Of a stretch of DNA of 60,069 bases, positions 7,738 to 15,901 are shown piece after piece (the stretch's first letter is position 1; the number at the start of each line of letters is the position of its first letter). The position numbers were made by a program, and so were the translations under genes. The notes beneath the pieces are model-generated. The model worked only from the letters and a program-made list of their open reading frames with translations, did not search any database and was not told the DNA's origin. This DNA comes from Thermoproteota archaeon (GTDB lineage: Archaea; Korarchaeota; Korarchaeia; Korarchaeales; Korarchaeaceae). The stretch is taken from positions 1-60,069 of the forward strand of contig JAOZGJ010000039.1 of NCBI GenBank assembly GCA_027491785.1, written 5' to 3'.

Positions 7738-8800
7738 TTTCCTTCCCTCCCCTCAGATATCCCTTCTTCTCTAACCAACCCATGATTCCCTCTGGGGCCA
7801 CTAGAGAAATTATTAGGAGTATTAAACCAAGGACGAACACATGTAGACCGTAAAAGCGCGGAAATCTAGAGACTATGTAAACCCTCACATACTCGCTCGC
7901 TGGGACGAAGATAAATGATCCAACTATAGGCCCTATGAAAGAGTATATTCCTCCCAGTATGCCAGCTATCGTTATGTAAACGGAGACAGTTATGAGGTCG
8001 AAGACAGCGAATGGATCGATGAAACCGTACCTGACAGTGTATATTCCCCCACCTATCCCGGTGAAGAGCGCGCTGAAAAACATGGCTATCATCTTATACT
8101 TGAAGGGATTTATTCCTAGGCTCATGGCAGCATTCTCATCCTCCCTCACTGCTTGCATGTAGTAACCGGTTCTGCTCTTCACCAGAGGATACAATACTAG
8201 CATTTCCAGTCCTAAGATGCCTAGCGCAAGGTATATGTAAACATAAGAACCTGCATACTGTAAATAATATAGCTCCTGTCCTTCTGGTACTATTGGAGCT
8301 TGTAAGCCAGCGGATCCCCCTACATAATCCCAAGAGATGAAGATCAGTTTGAATATCTCTCCCACCGCTATAGTAGCTAGGGCAAACCAATGGCTCCTAA
8401 GCCTGAAGAGTGGAATCCCTAGGGCTAGTCCCACGAGGGCGGCCATGAAGCCTCCAACAAACATTCCGATCCATGGGGTAACCCTATAGTAGAGCATAAG
8501 TATCATAGTAGTGTAAGCCCCTACTCCAAAGAATACTGCGTGACCGAAGCTAAGCTGCCCGGTGTATCCCTCCAAGAGGTTCCAAGCCATGGCCGTTATA
8601 GAAAACATCAAGGAGAGGAGGAGGGCATTAGCAGGAAATGGTAGATTCATCTTCCAGAAGATGATCGGAGCTATGAGAAGGATCACACTCACTATAAGGA
8701 AGTAGATACCTTTCCTTCCACTCAGCCCCTCCCTTAAGGAGCTTATGACAATATTTCCCTTTCCCCTCCCCTTTCTATTTTCCTCAGTCTGTTTTAGCAT
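7715..8800 (-). CDS. livM: branched-chain-type amino acid ABC transporter permease LivM
   Basis: A 361-residue polytopic protein with the LivM hallmarks: AWNLLEGYTGQLSFGHAVFFGVGAY around residue 90, RLRSHWFALAT, the EAA-like cytoplasmic loop near AVREDENAAMSLGINPFKYK and SFIGPIVGSFIF towards the end. The first 30 residues are hydrophilic and basic. GAGGTGATC lies four bases before the ATG, confirming the start. It pairs with LivH to form the membrane channel. Confidence 0.94.
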   Translation of the reverse strand: MLKQTEENRKGRGKGNIVISSLREGLSGRKGIYFLIVSVILLIAPIIFWKMNLPFPANALLLSLMFSITAMAWNLLEGYTGQLSFGHAVFFGVGAYTTMILMLYYRVTPWIGMFVGGFMAALVGLALGIPLFRLRSHWFALATIAVGEIFKLIFISWDYVGGSAGLQAPIVPEGQELYYLQYAGSYVYIYLALGILGLEMLVLYPLVKSRTGYYMQAVREDENAAMSLGINPFKYKMIAMFFSALFTGIGGGIYTVRYGFIDPFAVFDLITVSVYITIAGILGGIYSFIGPIVGSFIFVPASEYVRVYIVSRFPRFYGLHVFVLGLILLIISLVAPEGIMGWLEKKGYLRGGKESGAPEGG

Positions 8801-8804
8801 GAGA

Positions 8805-9680
8805 TCACCTCTGCTCAGTGCCGAAGAGACCTGTTGGCTTCACTAATATTATTAGAATGAATAAGAGAAAGGCGACGACGTCCTTCAGAGATGGGGAGAT
8901 GAATAGAGCACTGACCGATTCTGCCACACCTATTATGATACCGCTCACATAGGCACCGAATACGCTACCAAATCCTCCAAAGACAACCACTATGAAGGCG
9001 ATAAGGGCGTAAAAGCCACCTATCTCAGGATATATCGGCAAGAAAGTAGCTATAAGGGTACCCCCAACGGCGGAAATCCCTACTCCCAGACCGAAAGCCA
9101 GCCAATACATCCTCTTGACGTTTATTCCCATGAGATATGCGGCCATCCTATTCTGGGAGACCGCCCTAAGGGCTACGCCTGTGTACGTGGTCTTGAGGAA
9201 TATGTAAAAGGAAATTGCAACGCCTAGGGATACTACTAAGGCTATAAGCCTAGGTAACTGGAGGCTAATAGTCCCAAATCTATAGGTGATATCGGCATAG
9301 GGCGTAACCACCCTTCTAGTATAAGGACCGAAAGCCGCCTCGGCTCCATACCTTAACATAAGAAGGAGGGCAAACGTAGCCGTTATCTGACTGACCATAG
9401 GGGCATCTAAGACCTTCTCTATGACCACTTTCTGGGTTAACACGCCTAGAGCAAATACCACAATGAAGGAGAGGGGTATGCTCAGAATCGGGTCTACTCC
9501 TGCCAAAGCAAATGCCCAGTAAGTCACAAAAGAACCTATCATCATGAAATCTCCTTGAGCGAAGTTTATCACATCCATTATACCCCAAATAAGAGCGAGA
9601 CCCATAGATACGAGGGAATAAACGCTCCCTATCAATATCCCACTCACAATAGAATTAACTATATATCCTAATCCGATCAA
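8805..9680 (-). CDS. livH: branched-chain-type amino acid ABC transporter permease LivH
   Basis: Polytopic permease with LivH motifs GLALIWGIMDVINFAQGDFMMIG near the N-terminus, TGVALRAVSQNRMAAYLMGI in the cytoplasmic EAA loop and the VVFGGFGSVFGAYVSG segment. Two TTG codons stand six bases apart; the first (9686) abuts the GGAGGG site, so the second (9680) has the proper six-base spacing and is my choice. The gap to livM is four bases. Confidence 0.93.
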   Translation of the reverse strand: MIGLGYIVNSIVSGILIGSVYSLVSMGLALIWGIMDVINFAQGDFMMIGSFVTYWAFALAGVDPILSIPLSFIVVFALGVLTQKVVIEKVLDAPMVSQITATFALLLMLRYGAEAAFGPYTRRVVTPYADITYRFGTISLQLPRLIALVVSLGVAISFYIFLKTTYTGVALRAVSQNRMAAYLMGINVKRMYWLAFGLGVGISAVGGTLIATFLPIYPEIGGFYALIAFIVVVFGGFGSVFGAYVSGIIIGVAESVSALFISPSLKDVVAFLLFILIILVKPTGLFGTEQR

Positions 9681-9694
9681 GATCAACCCTCCAT

Positions 9695-9700
9695 AAAAAA
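9695..9700 (-). terminator. intercistronic T6 tract between livK and livH
   Basis: On the minus strand a T6 run follows a C/T-rich stretch directly after the livK stop and overlaps the leader of livH. In archaea a tract of this size can cause partial termination, which would leave more mRNA for the binding protein than for the permeases. Partial termination is inferred. Confidence 0.4.
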
Positions 9701-9713
9701 GGGGAAAGGGAGG

Positions 9714-11012
9714 TTAGCCCCTCTCGCTCCACTTAGGCATGGGGAAGACTGGTTCGGTGGTGGCGAAATCCTCAGGGTAAACGGTATGGTACTTACCGTC
9801 CTTCATCATCTGAACCACGATTCCCTGGCCTAATATGTTCTGTCCGTTCTGATCGAATTTAACACCCTTCCAAGGCATTATCAGCTCACTTCCAGGTATA
9901 TTGAGGCTCGCTAAAGCATCCCTTATGGCCTTCCTGAAGGCCTCTAGATCAGTGGGCTTAGCCTTCTTACCAGCTTCCTCTAAAGCATAGTAGAGCACCC
10001 ATACTCCTGTGTAATCTCTAGCTGAGTTTCCATCTAGATCTACCCCGTACTTCTTCTTGTAAGCGTCATTCACCTCCTTGAGCTTGGGTATCTTATTTCC
10101 AAGATCCCAATTGAAGACCTCCCTGGAGAATATGTAGAATCCTGCCTTACCTACCTGCTGCACATAACTCGGGTTTATGAATCCTGCATCCTGAGCTAAT
10201 ATGGCTTTAGGATTGAAGTTCCTCTGCTTGATTGTCTGGACGAAGAGTATTGCATCTTGGACGTAGCTGGCCACCAGCACTAAGTCGGGATTCGCAGCCT
10301 TAAGGGTATCTACTTCGCTATCCATGGAAGTTATTGTGGCTGCATGATAGCTAACCACCTTCACTATCTGATATCCTGCCTGAGAGAAGTATTTCTTCCA
10401 AGCTTCAGCCGTTTTGGTTCCCCATTCGGTATCCTCATGTATTATGGCTATTCTCTTTATCTGATTTCCATATTTCTTATTAAGCCAGTTTACGAAGTCT
10501 ACATGCTGCTTAGCAAACATCTCATCATGAGGAGTAGTCCTAAAGAACCACTTATATCCTCTCGCAGTTAGCGTGGGAGAAGTGGACTCTGGATTCAGCA
10601 TTGGAACCTTATATTTCTCGCATACCTCACTGACAGTCTTGGTAACTGCACTTTGATATGAACCGAGCATTGCAACAACTTTTTCCTCCGTTATAAGCCT
10701 TTCAGCCTCAGCAGCTCCCGTTTCCGGTTTTCCTGCGCTATCTCCATAAACTAGGACGATCTTAGCTCCTCCCAGGCTCTTTATTCCGCCAGCGGAATTT
10801 ATTTGCTCAACTGCGAACTCTAAACCTCTCTTGAGATCTGCACCTGTTTCAGCCAGTTTGCCCGATAGGGGTAAAACAACCCCGACCTTGACCTCCTTTA
10901 CTGATGGGCCACCGCCTTGCATCAACAGAACTGCAGCGCCAACTATTATGATGACGATTATTACGATAAGGGCGGCTAGAAGGGACTTACTTATTCCTCT
11001 TCTACCTACCAA
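9714..11012 (-). CDS. livK: ABC transporter substrate-binding protein LivK-like, membrane-anchored
   Basis: Type-I periplasmic-binding fold of the branched-chain/amide cluster: KVGVVLPLSGKLAETG, then INSAGGIKSLGG, MLGSYQSAVTKTV and the C-terminal region around FRKAIRDALASL. An uncleaved N-terminal helix (LLAALIVIIVIIIVGAAVLL) anchors it outside the cell. The open frame reaches 11066, but AAGGTGG (11018-11024) lies five bases before a TTG at 11010-11012 and the TATA box AGATATATAT lies at 11051-11060, inside the longer frame; I therefore start at 11012 (432 residues). Ligand is unknown: amino acid, amide or hydantoin-type, judging by the neighbours. Confidence 0.92.
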   Translation of the reverse strand: MVGRRGISKSLLAALIVIIVIIIVGAAVLLMQGGGPSVKEVKVGVVLPLSGKLAETGADLKRGLEFAVEQINSAGGIKSLGGAKIVLVYGDSAGKPETGAAEAERLITEEKVVAMLGSYQSAVTKTVSEVCEKYKVPMLNPESTSPTLTARGYKWFFRTTPHDEMFAKQHVDFVNWLNKKYGNQIKRIAIIHEDTEWGTKTAEAWKKYFSQAGYQIVKVVSYHAATITSMDSEVDTLKAANPDLVLVASYVQDAILFVQTIKQRNFNPKAILAQDAGFINPSYVQQVGKAGFYIFSREVFNWDLGNKIPKLKEVNDAYKKKYGVDLDGNSARDYTGVWVLYYALEEAGKKAKPTDLEAFRKAIRDALASLNIPGSELIMPWKGVKFDQNGQNILGQGIVVQMMKDGKYHTVYPEDFATTEPVFPMPKWSERG

Positions 11013-11170
11013 TGTGACCACCTTTAATCTTGTTAGAGCATCCAGCTTACATATATATCTTTCCATCTATTTGGAAAAATTTTTGAAAAATACCCCGGTG
11101 CAGTTCCAGTTAAGATTAAAAGTAAGGTAAATATCTTTAATGGTTAAAGCATATCCGGCAGGGGTAAATC
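11013..11170. promoter_or_regulatory. divergent livK / hyuA promoter region
   Basis: Minus strand: TATA box AGATATATAT at 11051-11060 and AAGGTGG at 11018-11024 for livK. Plus strand: A/T-rich TATA candidates at 11115-11141 and GGGGT at about 11162-11166, five or six bases before the hyuA ATG. The two transcription units of one catabolic island thus share a region of about 150 bases where a common regulator could bind; I see no convincing palindrome in it. Confidence 0.6.
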
Positions 11171-13216
11171 ATGTGGAGGGCAGGGATCGATATAGGGGGG
11201 ACCTTCACCGATATAGTACTTCTAAATGAAGAGAACGGGGAATTAAAGGTAATTAAAGTTCTAACAACGCCTAAAAATCCAAGTAAAGCTGTTTTTCATG
11301 GACTCAGAGAATCGGGCATAGGGCTCGATGTGATAAGAATGCTGGTGCACGCTACTACCCTAGGTACTAACATGTTCCTAGGTCAAGAGGGCCTTAAACC
11401 ACCCAAAGTCGCTCTAATAACAACAAAAGGGTTTAGGGACGTCATAGAGATAGGGAGACAGCGCAGACCTGAACTCTATAATCTGTTCTTTGAAAAACCA
11501 CCTCCCTTAGTTAAAAGGAGAGATAGATACGAGGTGGAGGAGAGGATAGATGCTTGGGGAAACGTAATCACTCCCTTGGATGAGGAAGGTGCGAAGAAGC
11601 TTGCCAACGATTTATGCAGGAGAGGTTATGATGTAGTGGCTGTGTCCTTCCTTCATAGCTATTTGAACCCATCTCATGAGAGAAAAATGCTCTCAATCCT
11701 GAAGAGGAGATGTCCAAAGCTGGATGTGGTCTTATCCTCTGAGATAAATCCGGAGCATAAGGAATATGAGAGGACCAGCACTACAGTAGTTAACGCGTTC
11801 CTGAGAAAACTTCTATCTGGATATCTAGAAAAACTGAAACAGAATCTAGGAAGGAATAGGTTCAAAGGAGAGCTTATGATAATGCAGAGCAATGGAGGAG
11901 TATCAAAATCGGAGTACGCAATTGAGAGACCAGCAGCTTTCATAGAATCTGGGCCAGCAGCCGGTGCGGTGGCAGTAGCCTATTATTCGAGACTCACTGG
12001 CGATGGTAAAGTCATAGGATTTGACATGGGAGGGACAACAGCTAAAGCTTCCACCATCATTGGAGGGGAGCCGACAGTAACTACTGAGTACGAAGTAGGT
12101 GGGAAAGTGCATGCTGGCAGGCTCGTTAAGGGATCAGGATATCCCGTTAGATTTCCCTTCATAGATCTGGCGGAGGTCAGTGCCGGTGGAGGAACGATAG
12201 CTTGGGTTGATGAGGGAGGTGCCCTCAGAGTAGGGCCTATAAGCGCTGGCGCAGATCCTGGACCCGCTTGCTATGGGAAAGGTGGTGAAAAGGCCACCAT
12301 AACTGATGCAAATTTCCTGCTTGGGAGGCTTGGGAAAAAGCTAGCAGGAGGGAACCTCATACTGAGAGAGGATCTTGCAGCTAGGGCTATTAGGGAGCTA
12401 TCTGACTACCTGGGACTTGAGGCTGAGGAAACCGCTTTAGGGATATTGAAACTTGCCAATACCATTATGGCTAAGGCCCTCAGAATAGTGACTGTTGAAA
12501 GGGGCCAAGATCCTAGGGACTTCGTTATGTACGTATTTGGAGGAGCAGGACCCCTCCATGGAGCATATCTAGCTAAGGAACTTGAAGCTAAAGAGGTGCT
12601 CATACCAATTCATCCGGGGGTTTTCTCGGCATTTGGCCTTCTCCTCACAGATTACAGGGTTGATGAGGCTAGGAGCGTTATGAAGTTAGCGGAAGAACTG
12701 GATGATGATGGGGTAGAGGGTATGATAAGGGAGCTTGAAGCTAGAGCATCGAAAGAGCTAAGAGAGCTTAAGGACGTACTGGTAAACCCCAGTCTCGACA
12801 TGAGATACAAGGGACAGGCTTACGAGCTGAATGTTCCTTGGAAAGGATCGGTCGATCTCGCGATAAGAGACTTCCATGCTACCCACGGCAGGATGTACGG
12901 ATTTTCGTCTCCTGATGAACCCGTTGAGGTAGTCAATGTCAGGGTATCCCTAGTGGGGTCCCTAAGGAAGCCTGCAGTTCCTAGGACTGAGGCTGTAAGG
13001 CATGTACCCGAAGCCGAGGGCAAGCGATCTGTCTACTTCGAGGACATTGGATGGGCAGATACTCTGGTCTATAATAGATCCAAGTTGAAGCCGGGAGCTG
13101 CCTTGAAGGGTCCAGCTGTCGTTGAAGAATATGATTCTACAACGCTAGTACCCCCCGAATACAGCCTGTTAGTTGACGAGTACGGCAATCTCAGGATAGG
13201 ATTGGAGGTGATCTGA
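11171..13216 (+). CDS. hyuA: hydantoinase/oxoprolinase family subunit A
   Basis: 681 residues, the normal size of HyuA. The N-terminal actin-like ATPase motif GIDIGGTFTDIVLL is at residue 5, the second glycine-rich motif GFDMGGTTAKAS near 283, and FGGAGPLHG near 457. ATP-dependent ring opening of hydantoins, oxoproline or acetone-type carboxylation are the known activities; the family is too broad to choose. Its stop and the hyuB ATG overlap by one base, so A and B are made as a complex. Confidence 0.92.
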   Translation: MWRAGIDIGGTFTDIVLLNEENGELKVIKVLTTPKNPSKAVFHGLRESGIGLDVIRMLVHATTLGTNMFLGQEGLKPPKVALITTKGFRDVIEIGRQRRPELYNLFFEKPPPLVKRRDRYEVEERIDAWGNVITPLDEEGAKKLANDLCRRGYDVVAVSFLHSYLNPSHERKMLSILKRRCPKLDVVLSSEINPEHKEYERTSTTVVNAFLRKLLSGYLEKLKQNLGRNRFKGELMIMQSNGGVSKSEYAIERPAAFIESGPAAGAVAVAYYSRLTGDGKVIGFDMGGTTAKASTIIGGEPTVTTEYEVGGKVHAGRLVKGSGYPVRFPFIDLAEVSAGGGTIAWVDEGGALRVGPISAGADPGPACYGKGGEKATITDANFLLGRLGKKLAGGNLILREDLAARAIRELSDYLGLEAEETALGILKLANTIMAKALRIVTVERGQDPRDFVMYVFGGAGPLHGAYLAKELEAKEVLIPIHPGVFSAFGLLLTDYRVDEARSVMKLAEELDDDGVEGMIRELEARASKELRELKDVLVNPSLDMRYKGQAYELNVPWKGSVDLAIRDFHATHGRMYGFSSPDEPVEVVNVRVSLVGSLRKPAVPRTEAVRHVPEAEGKRSVYFEDIGWADTLVYNRSKLKPGAALKGPAVVEEYDSTTLVPPEYSLLVDEYGNLRIGLEVI

Positions 13217-14874
13217 TGGTAGATCCCATCACTGTGGAGGTCATCAAAAGCTCTTCCTCTTATATAGCGGAGGAGATGGGGATAGTACTCAGGAATTCAG
13301 CTTATTCTCCGAACATAAGGGACAGGATGGATCATAGCTGTGCTATTCTCCTTGAGAACGGGGAGCTAATAGCCCAAGCAGAGCATATACCAGTTCATCT
13401 GGGTAGCATGGCCGTAGGCGTCAAGAACACCATAAGCTACCTAAAGAGGATGGCCTTGGCCTTGGAGAAAGGAGATATAATCGTCCTCAACGATCCTTAC
13501 ATAGCTGGTACCCATCTCAATGATGTAACTTTGATAAAACCCCTCTTCCATAACGGTGAGATCTACGGATATGTGGCGAACAAGGCCCATCACGTTGATG
13601 TTGGAGGGATGGTACCAGGGAGCATAAGTGGGAATGCTAGGGAATTGATTCAGGAGGGAATCGTGCTTCCACCCTTGAAGATAGTGAGAGGGGGTCATTT
13701 GGATGAGAACATTCTCAATTTAATTCTCAGCAATGTAAGAGTTCCCAGATATACAAGGGGTGATCTAAAGGCTCAGATAGCGGCCCTCAATGTTGGAGAG
13801 AAGAGGCTATCCGATCTCATAGGCAAATATGGAATAGAAACTGTTATCGAATCTTGGAATAGGATAATAGACTATACAGCGAACTATCTCAAGGAGAAAA
13901 TAAAGGAAGTTCCTCCAGGAACCTATAAGGCTGAAGATTACATGGAAGGGAATGACAGGCTCATAGCGATAAGGGTAAGCATATCTATAGAGCCCGATTC
14001 CATCACAGTGGATTTCTCCGATACGGACGACCAAGTGGATATGCCCATAAACGCTGTTTATGGAGTAACTGTAGCTGCAACGTCCTATGCCATAAAGGCT
14101 GCCCTTGATCCAGATCTCCCCATGAACTACGGTTTCTTCAAGGTGGTTAGCATCAAGACGAGGGAAGGGACCTTGGTTCATCCGAGAAAACCAGCTCCTG
14201 TGGCTGCTGGTAATGTAGAAACGTCCCAAAGAATAGCAGAAACTGTTTTGAAGGCCCTCTCTAATCCACTTGAGGATAGAATACCTGCTGCTTCCCATGG
14301 TAGCATGAACAACGTGATGGTCGGAGGGATACATGAAGGTAGAGGGTGGGCTTTCTATGAGACGATAGGTGGCGGTATGGGAGCTAGGCCGGACAGGGAT
14401 GGTGTAGATGGAGTTCATACTCACATGACCAACACGATGAACACTCCCATAGAGGTGATAGAGAGGGAGTGCCCAGTTCTATTCGTGGAATATAGCCTCA
14501 GAAAGGATTCCGGAGGACCGGGTAAATATAGAGGAGGACTCGGGATAACTAGAGCTTTTAAGATACTCTCAGATAGGGCTACTCTATCCATAGCGACAGA
14601 GAGAGTTAGGTTAAAGCCATGGGGGCTGAAGGGAGGGCTTGACGGGGCAAGTGGCAGACACTACGTGATTCGAGCGAACGGCGAGTTCATTGAATTGAAG
14701 GCTAAGGATACAATGGAACTCAGGAGAGGAGATACGGTCTACATAAACACTCCAGGTGGCGGGGGTTACGGCAGGCCCAGCCTAAGAGATCCTAAACTTG
14801 TAAGGGAGGACTTACTAGATGAGAAGATATCTCCAGAAGCAGCATCAAAATATTATGGAGTGAATTCCCTCTAA
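13216..14874 (+). CDS. hyuB: hydantoinase/oxoprolinase family subunit B
   Basis: 552 residues with the HyuB signature regions: DPITVEVIKSS at the start, NDPYIAGTHLNDVTL near residue 93, NKAHHVDVGG near 120, ASHGSMNNVMVGG near 358 and GGGMGARPDRDG followed by HTHMTNTMNTP near 390. Ends with the typical TPGGGGYGRP. It is the catalytic or partner subunit of the HyuA ATPase. Position opposite the liv operon suggests that the imported substrate is hydrolysed here. Confidence 0.92.
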   Translation: MVDPITVEVIKSSSSYIAEEMGIVLRNSAYSPNIRDRMDHSCAILLENGELIAQAEHIPVHLGSMAVGVKNTISYLKRMALALEKGDIIVLNDPYIAGTHLNDVTLIKPLFHNGEIYGYVANKAHHVDVGGMVPGSISGNARELIQEGIVLPPLKIVRGGHLDENILNLILSNVRVPRYTRGDLKAQIAALNVGEKRLSDLIGKYGIETVIESWNRIIDYTANYLKEKIKEVPPGTYKAEDYMEGNDRLIAIRVSISIEPDSITVDFSDTDDQVDMPINAVYGVTVAATSYAIKAALDPDLPMNYGFFKVVSIKTREGTLVHPRKPAPVAAGNVETSQRIAETVLKALSNPLEDRIPAASHGSMNNVMVGGIHEGRGWAFYETIGGGMGARPDRDGVDGVHTHMTNTMNTPIEVIERECPVLFVEYSLRKDSGGPGKYRGGLGITRAFKILSDRATLSIATERVRLKPWGLKGGLDGASGRHYVIRANGEFIELKAKDTMELRRGDTVYINTPGGGGYGRPSLRDPKLVREDLLDEKISPEAASKYYGVNSL

Positions 14875-15011
14875 TGAGATGGTATAGCGTTACACTGGAC
14901 CTAGGGAAATGCTGTCAATATACTATCATCAATCTAGCCGTTTCAGATATTTTCCTTATACCATAACTTTTTAGAGACATCTCCCTTAAGGTGAAAAGAG
15001 AGGGATGGATT

Positions 15012-15440
15012 ATGCCTTATATGAAGGTAGGAGATCTCCTAAAGGGTTACGGATTCATAAGTATAACACCAGATGAGACTGTGAGAGATGCCGCGAAGGT
15101 CATGGTGTCCAAGGGGATAGGATTCTTAGTAGTTGTGGATTCGTCAGATCCAAGAAAGCTTCTTGGAGTCATCTCTGAAAGGGATGTCATAAGAGCCGTA
15201 GCTAGTAATAAGGAGAACTCCAAGGTAGAAGAGCTTATGACTAGGGAAGTAGTTACAGTAAGAGATACCGATACCCTCTATAAGGCAGCTAAGCTCATGA
15301 AGGAACATAGCATTAGGCACTTGGTTGTGGTGAACGAGGAGGGAATACCTGTAGGAGTGCTCTCAATAAGAGATCTGACCTATGAAGAGGGAGCTCTCAA
15401 GGCTCTCGCTGAAGAAATCGAGAGCGAGTTCTCCCTTTAA
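15012..15440 (+). CDS. tandem CBS-domain protein
   Basis: Two CBS domains fill the whole protein (about residues 3-60 and 68-125), each with the ADRV-like end (GVISERDVIRAVA and GVLSIRDLTYEE). Such stand-alone pairs bind adenine nucleotides or SAM and regulate other proteins. ATG 15012 has GAGGG seven bases upstream; the open frame also reaches a GTG at 14991. A TTATA box near 14956 fits. The last 44 bases overlap, tail to tail, with the tyrosine phosphatase gene. Confidence 0.85.
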   Translation: MPYMKVGDLLKGYGFISITPDETVRDAAKVMVSKGIGFLVVVDSSDPRKLLGVISERDVIRAVASNKENSKVEELMTREVVTVRDTDTLYKAAKLMKEHSIRHLVVVNEEGIPVGVLSIRDLTYEEGALKALAEEIESEFSL

Positions 15441-15891
15441 ACCCGAACTTGAAACTGTAATAGAACCATACGGCATTATACTGCTGCTGGCTCTCTATGG
15501 AGCATGGCCTGATCGATCTCAGTTGCTCGATAGCATCATCCGGCGTCATTCCCTTAGATACTAGATAGGCCGCAAGCACCGTTCCTGTCCTTCCGCAGCC
15601 AGCTAGGCAGTGAACCAAGATCTTCTTACCTTCCTTTATTTTGCTCCATATCAACTCTATTATTTTATCCAATATTTCTATGGGTGGGGCTGCGAATTCC
15701 TCAATCTCGAAGAGATAGTTTTCTATACCCAGCTCTCTCATTCTTTCCCTAACGGGATCGCTTAAGGGAACCAGTGATATGATTACCCTTATTCCTTTCG
15801 TATACAACCAGATGACTTCCTCCTCATCGTAGACGTATGATGAGCCAGCGACATGCTTGTCTACGAAGGAGAAGTTGGATGGTTTCCTCAT
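15397..15891 (-). CDS. dual-specificity/tyrosine protein phosphatase
   Basis: 164 residues with the P-loop HCLAGCGRT (His94, Cys95, Arg101) and a plausible general-acid Asp upstream (near Asp45 in VPLSDP). Similar to the small archaeal Cys-based phosphatases. It follows the MFS-DUF47 gene by ten bases and probably belongs to that operon; its 3' end overlaps the convergent CBS gene by 44 bases. Substrate unknown; a phosphoprotein, phosphoinositide-like or polyphosphate substrate cannot be distinguished. Confidence 0.87.
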   Translation of the reverse strand: MRKPSNFSFVDKHVAGSSYVYDEEEVIWLYTKGIRVIISLVPLSDPVRERMRELGIENYLFEIEEFAAPPIEILDKIIELIWSKIKEGKKILVHCLAGCGRTGTVLAAYLVSKGMTPDDAIEQLRSIRPCSIESQQQYNAVWFYYSFKFGFKGRTRSRFLQREP

Positions 15892-15901
15892 GTAGATCCC
15901 A

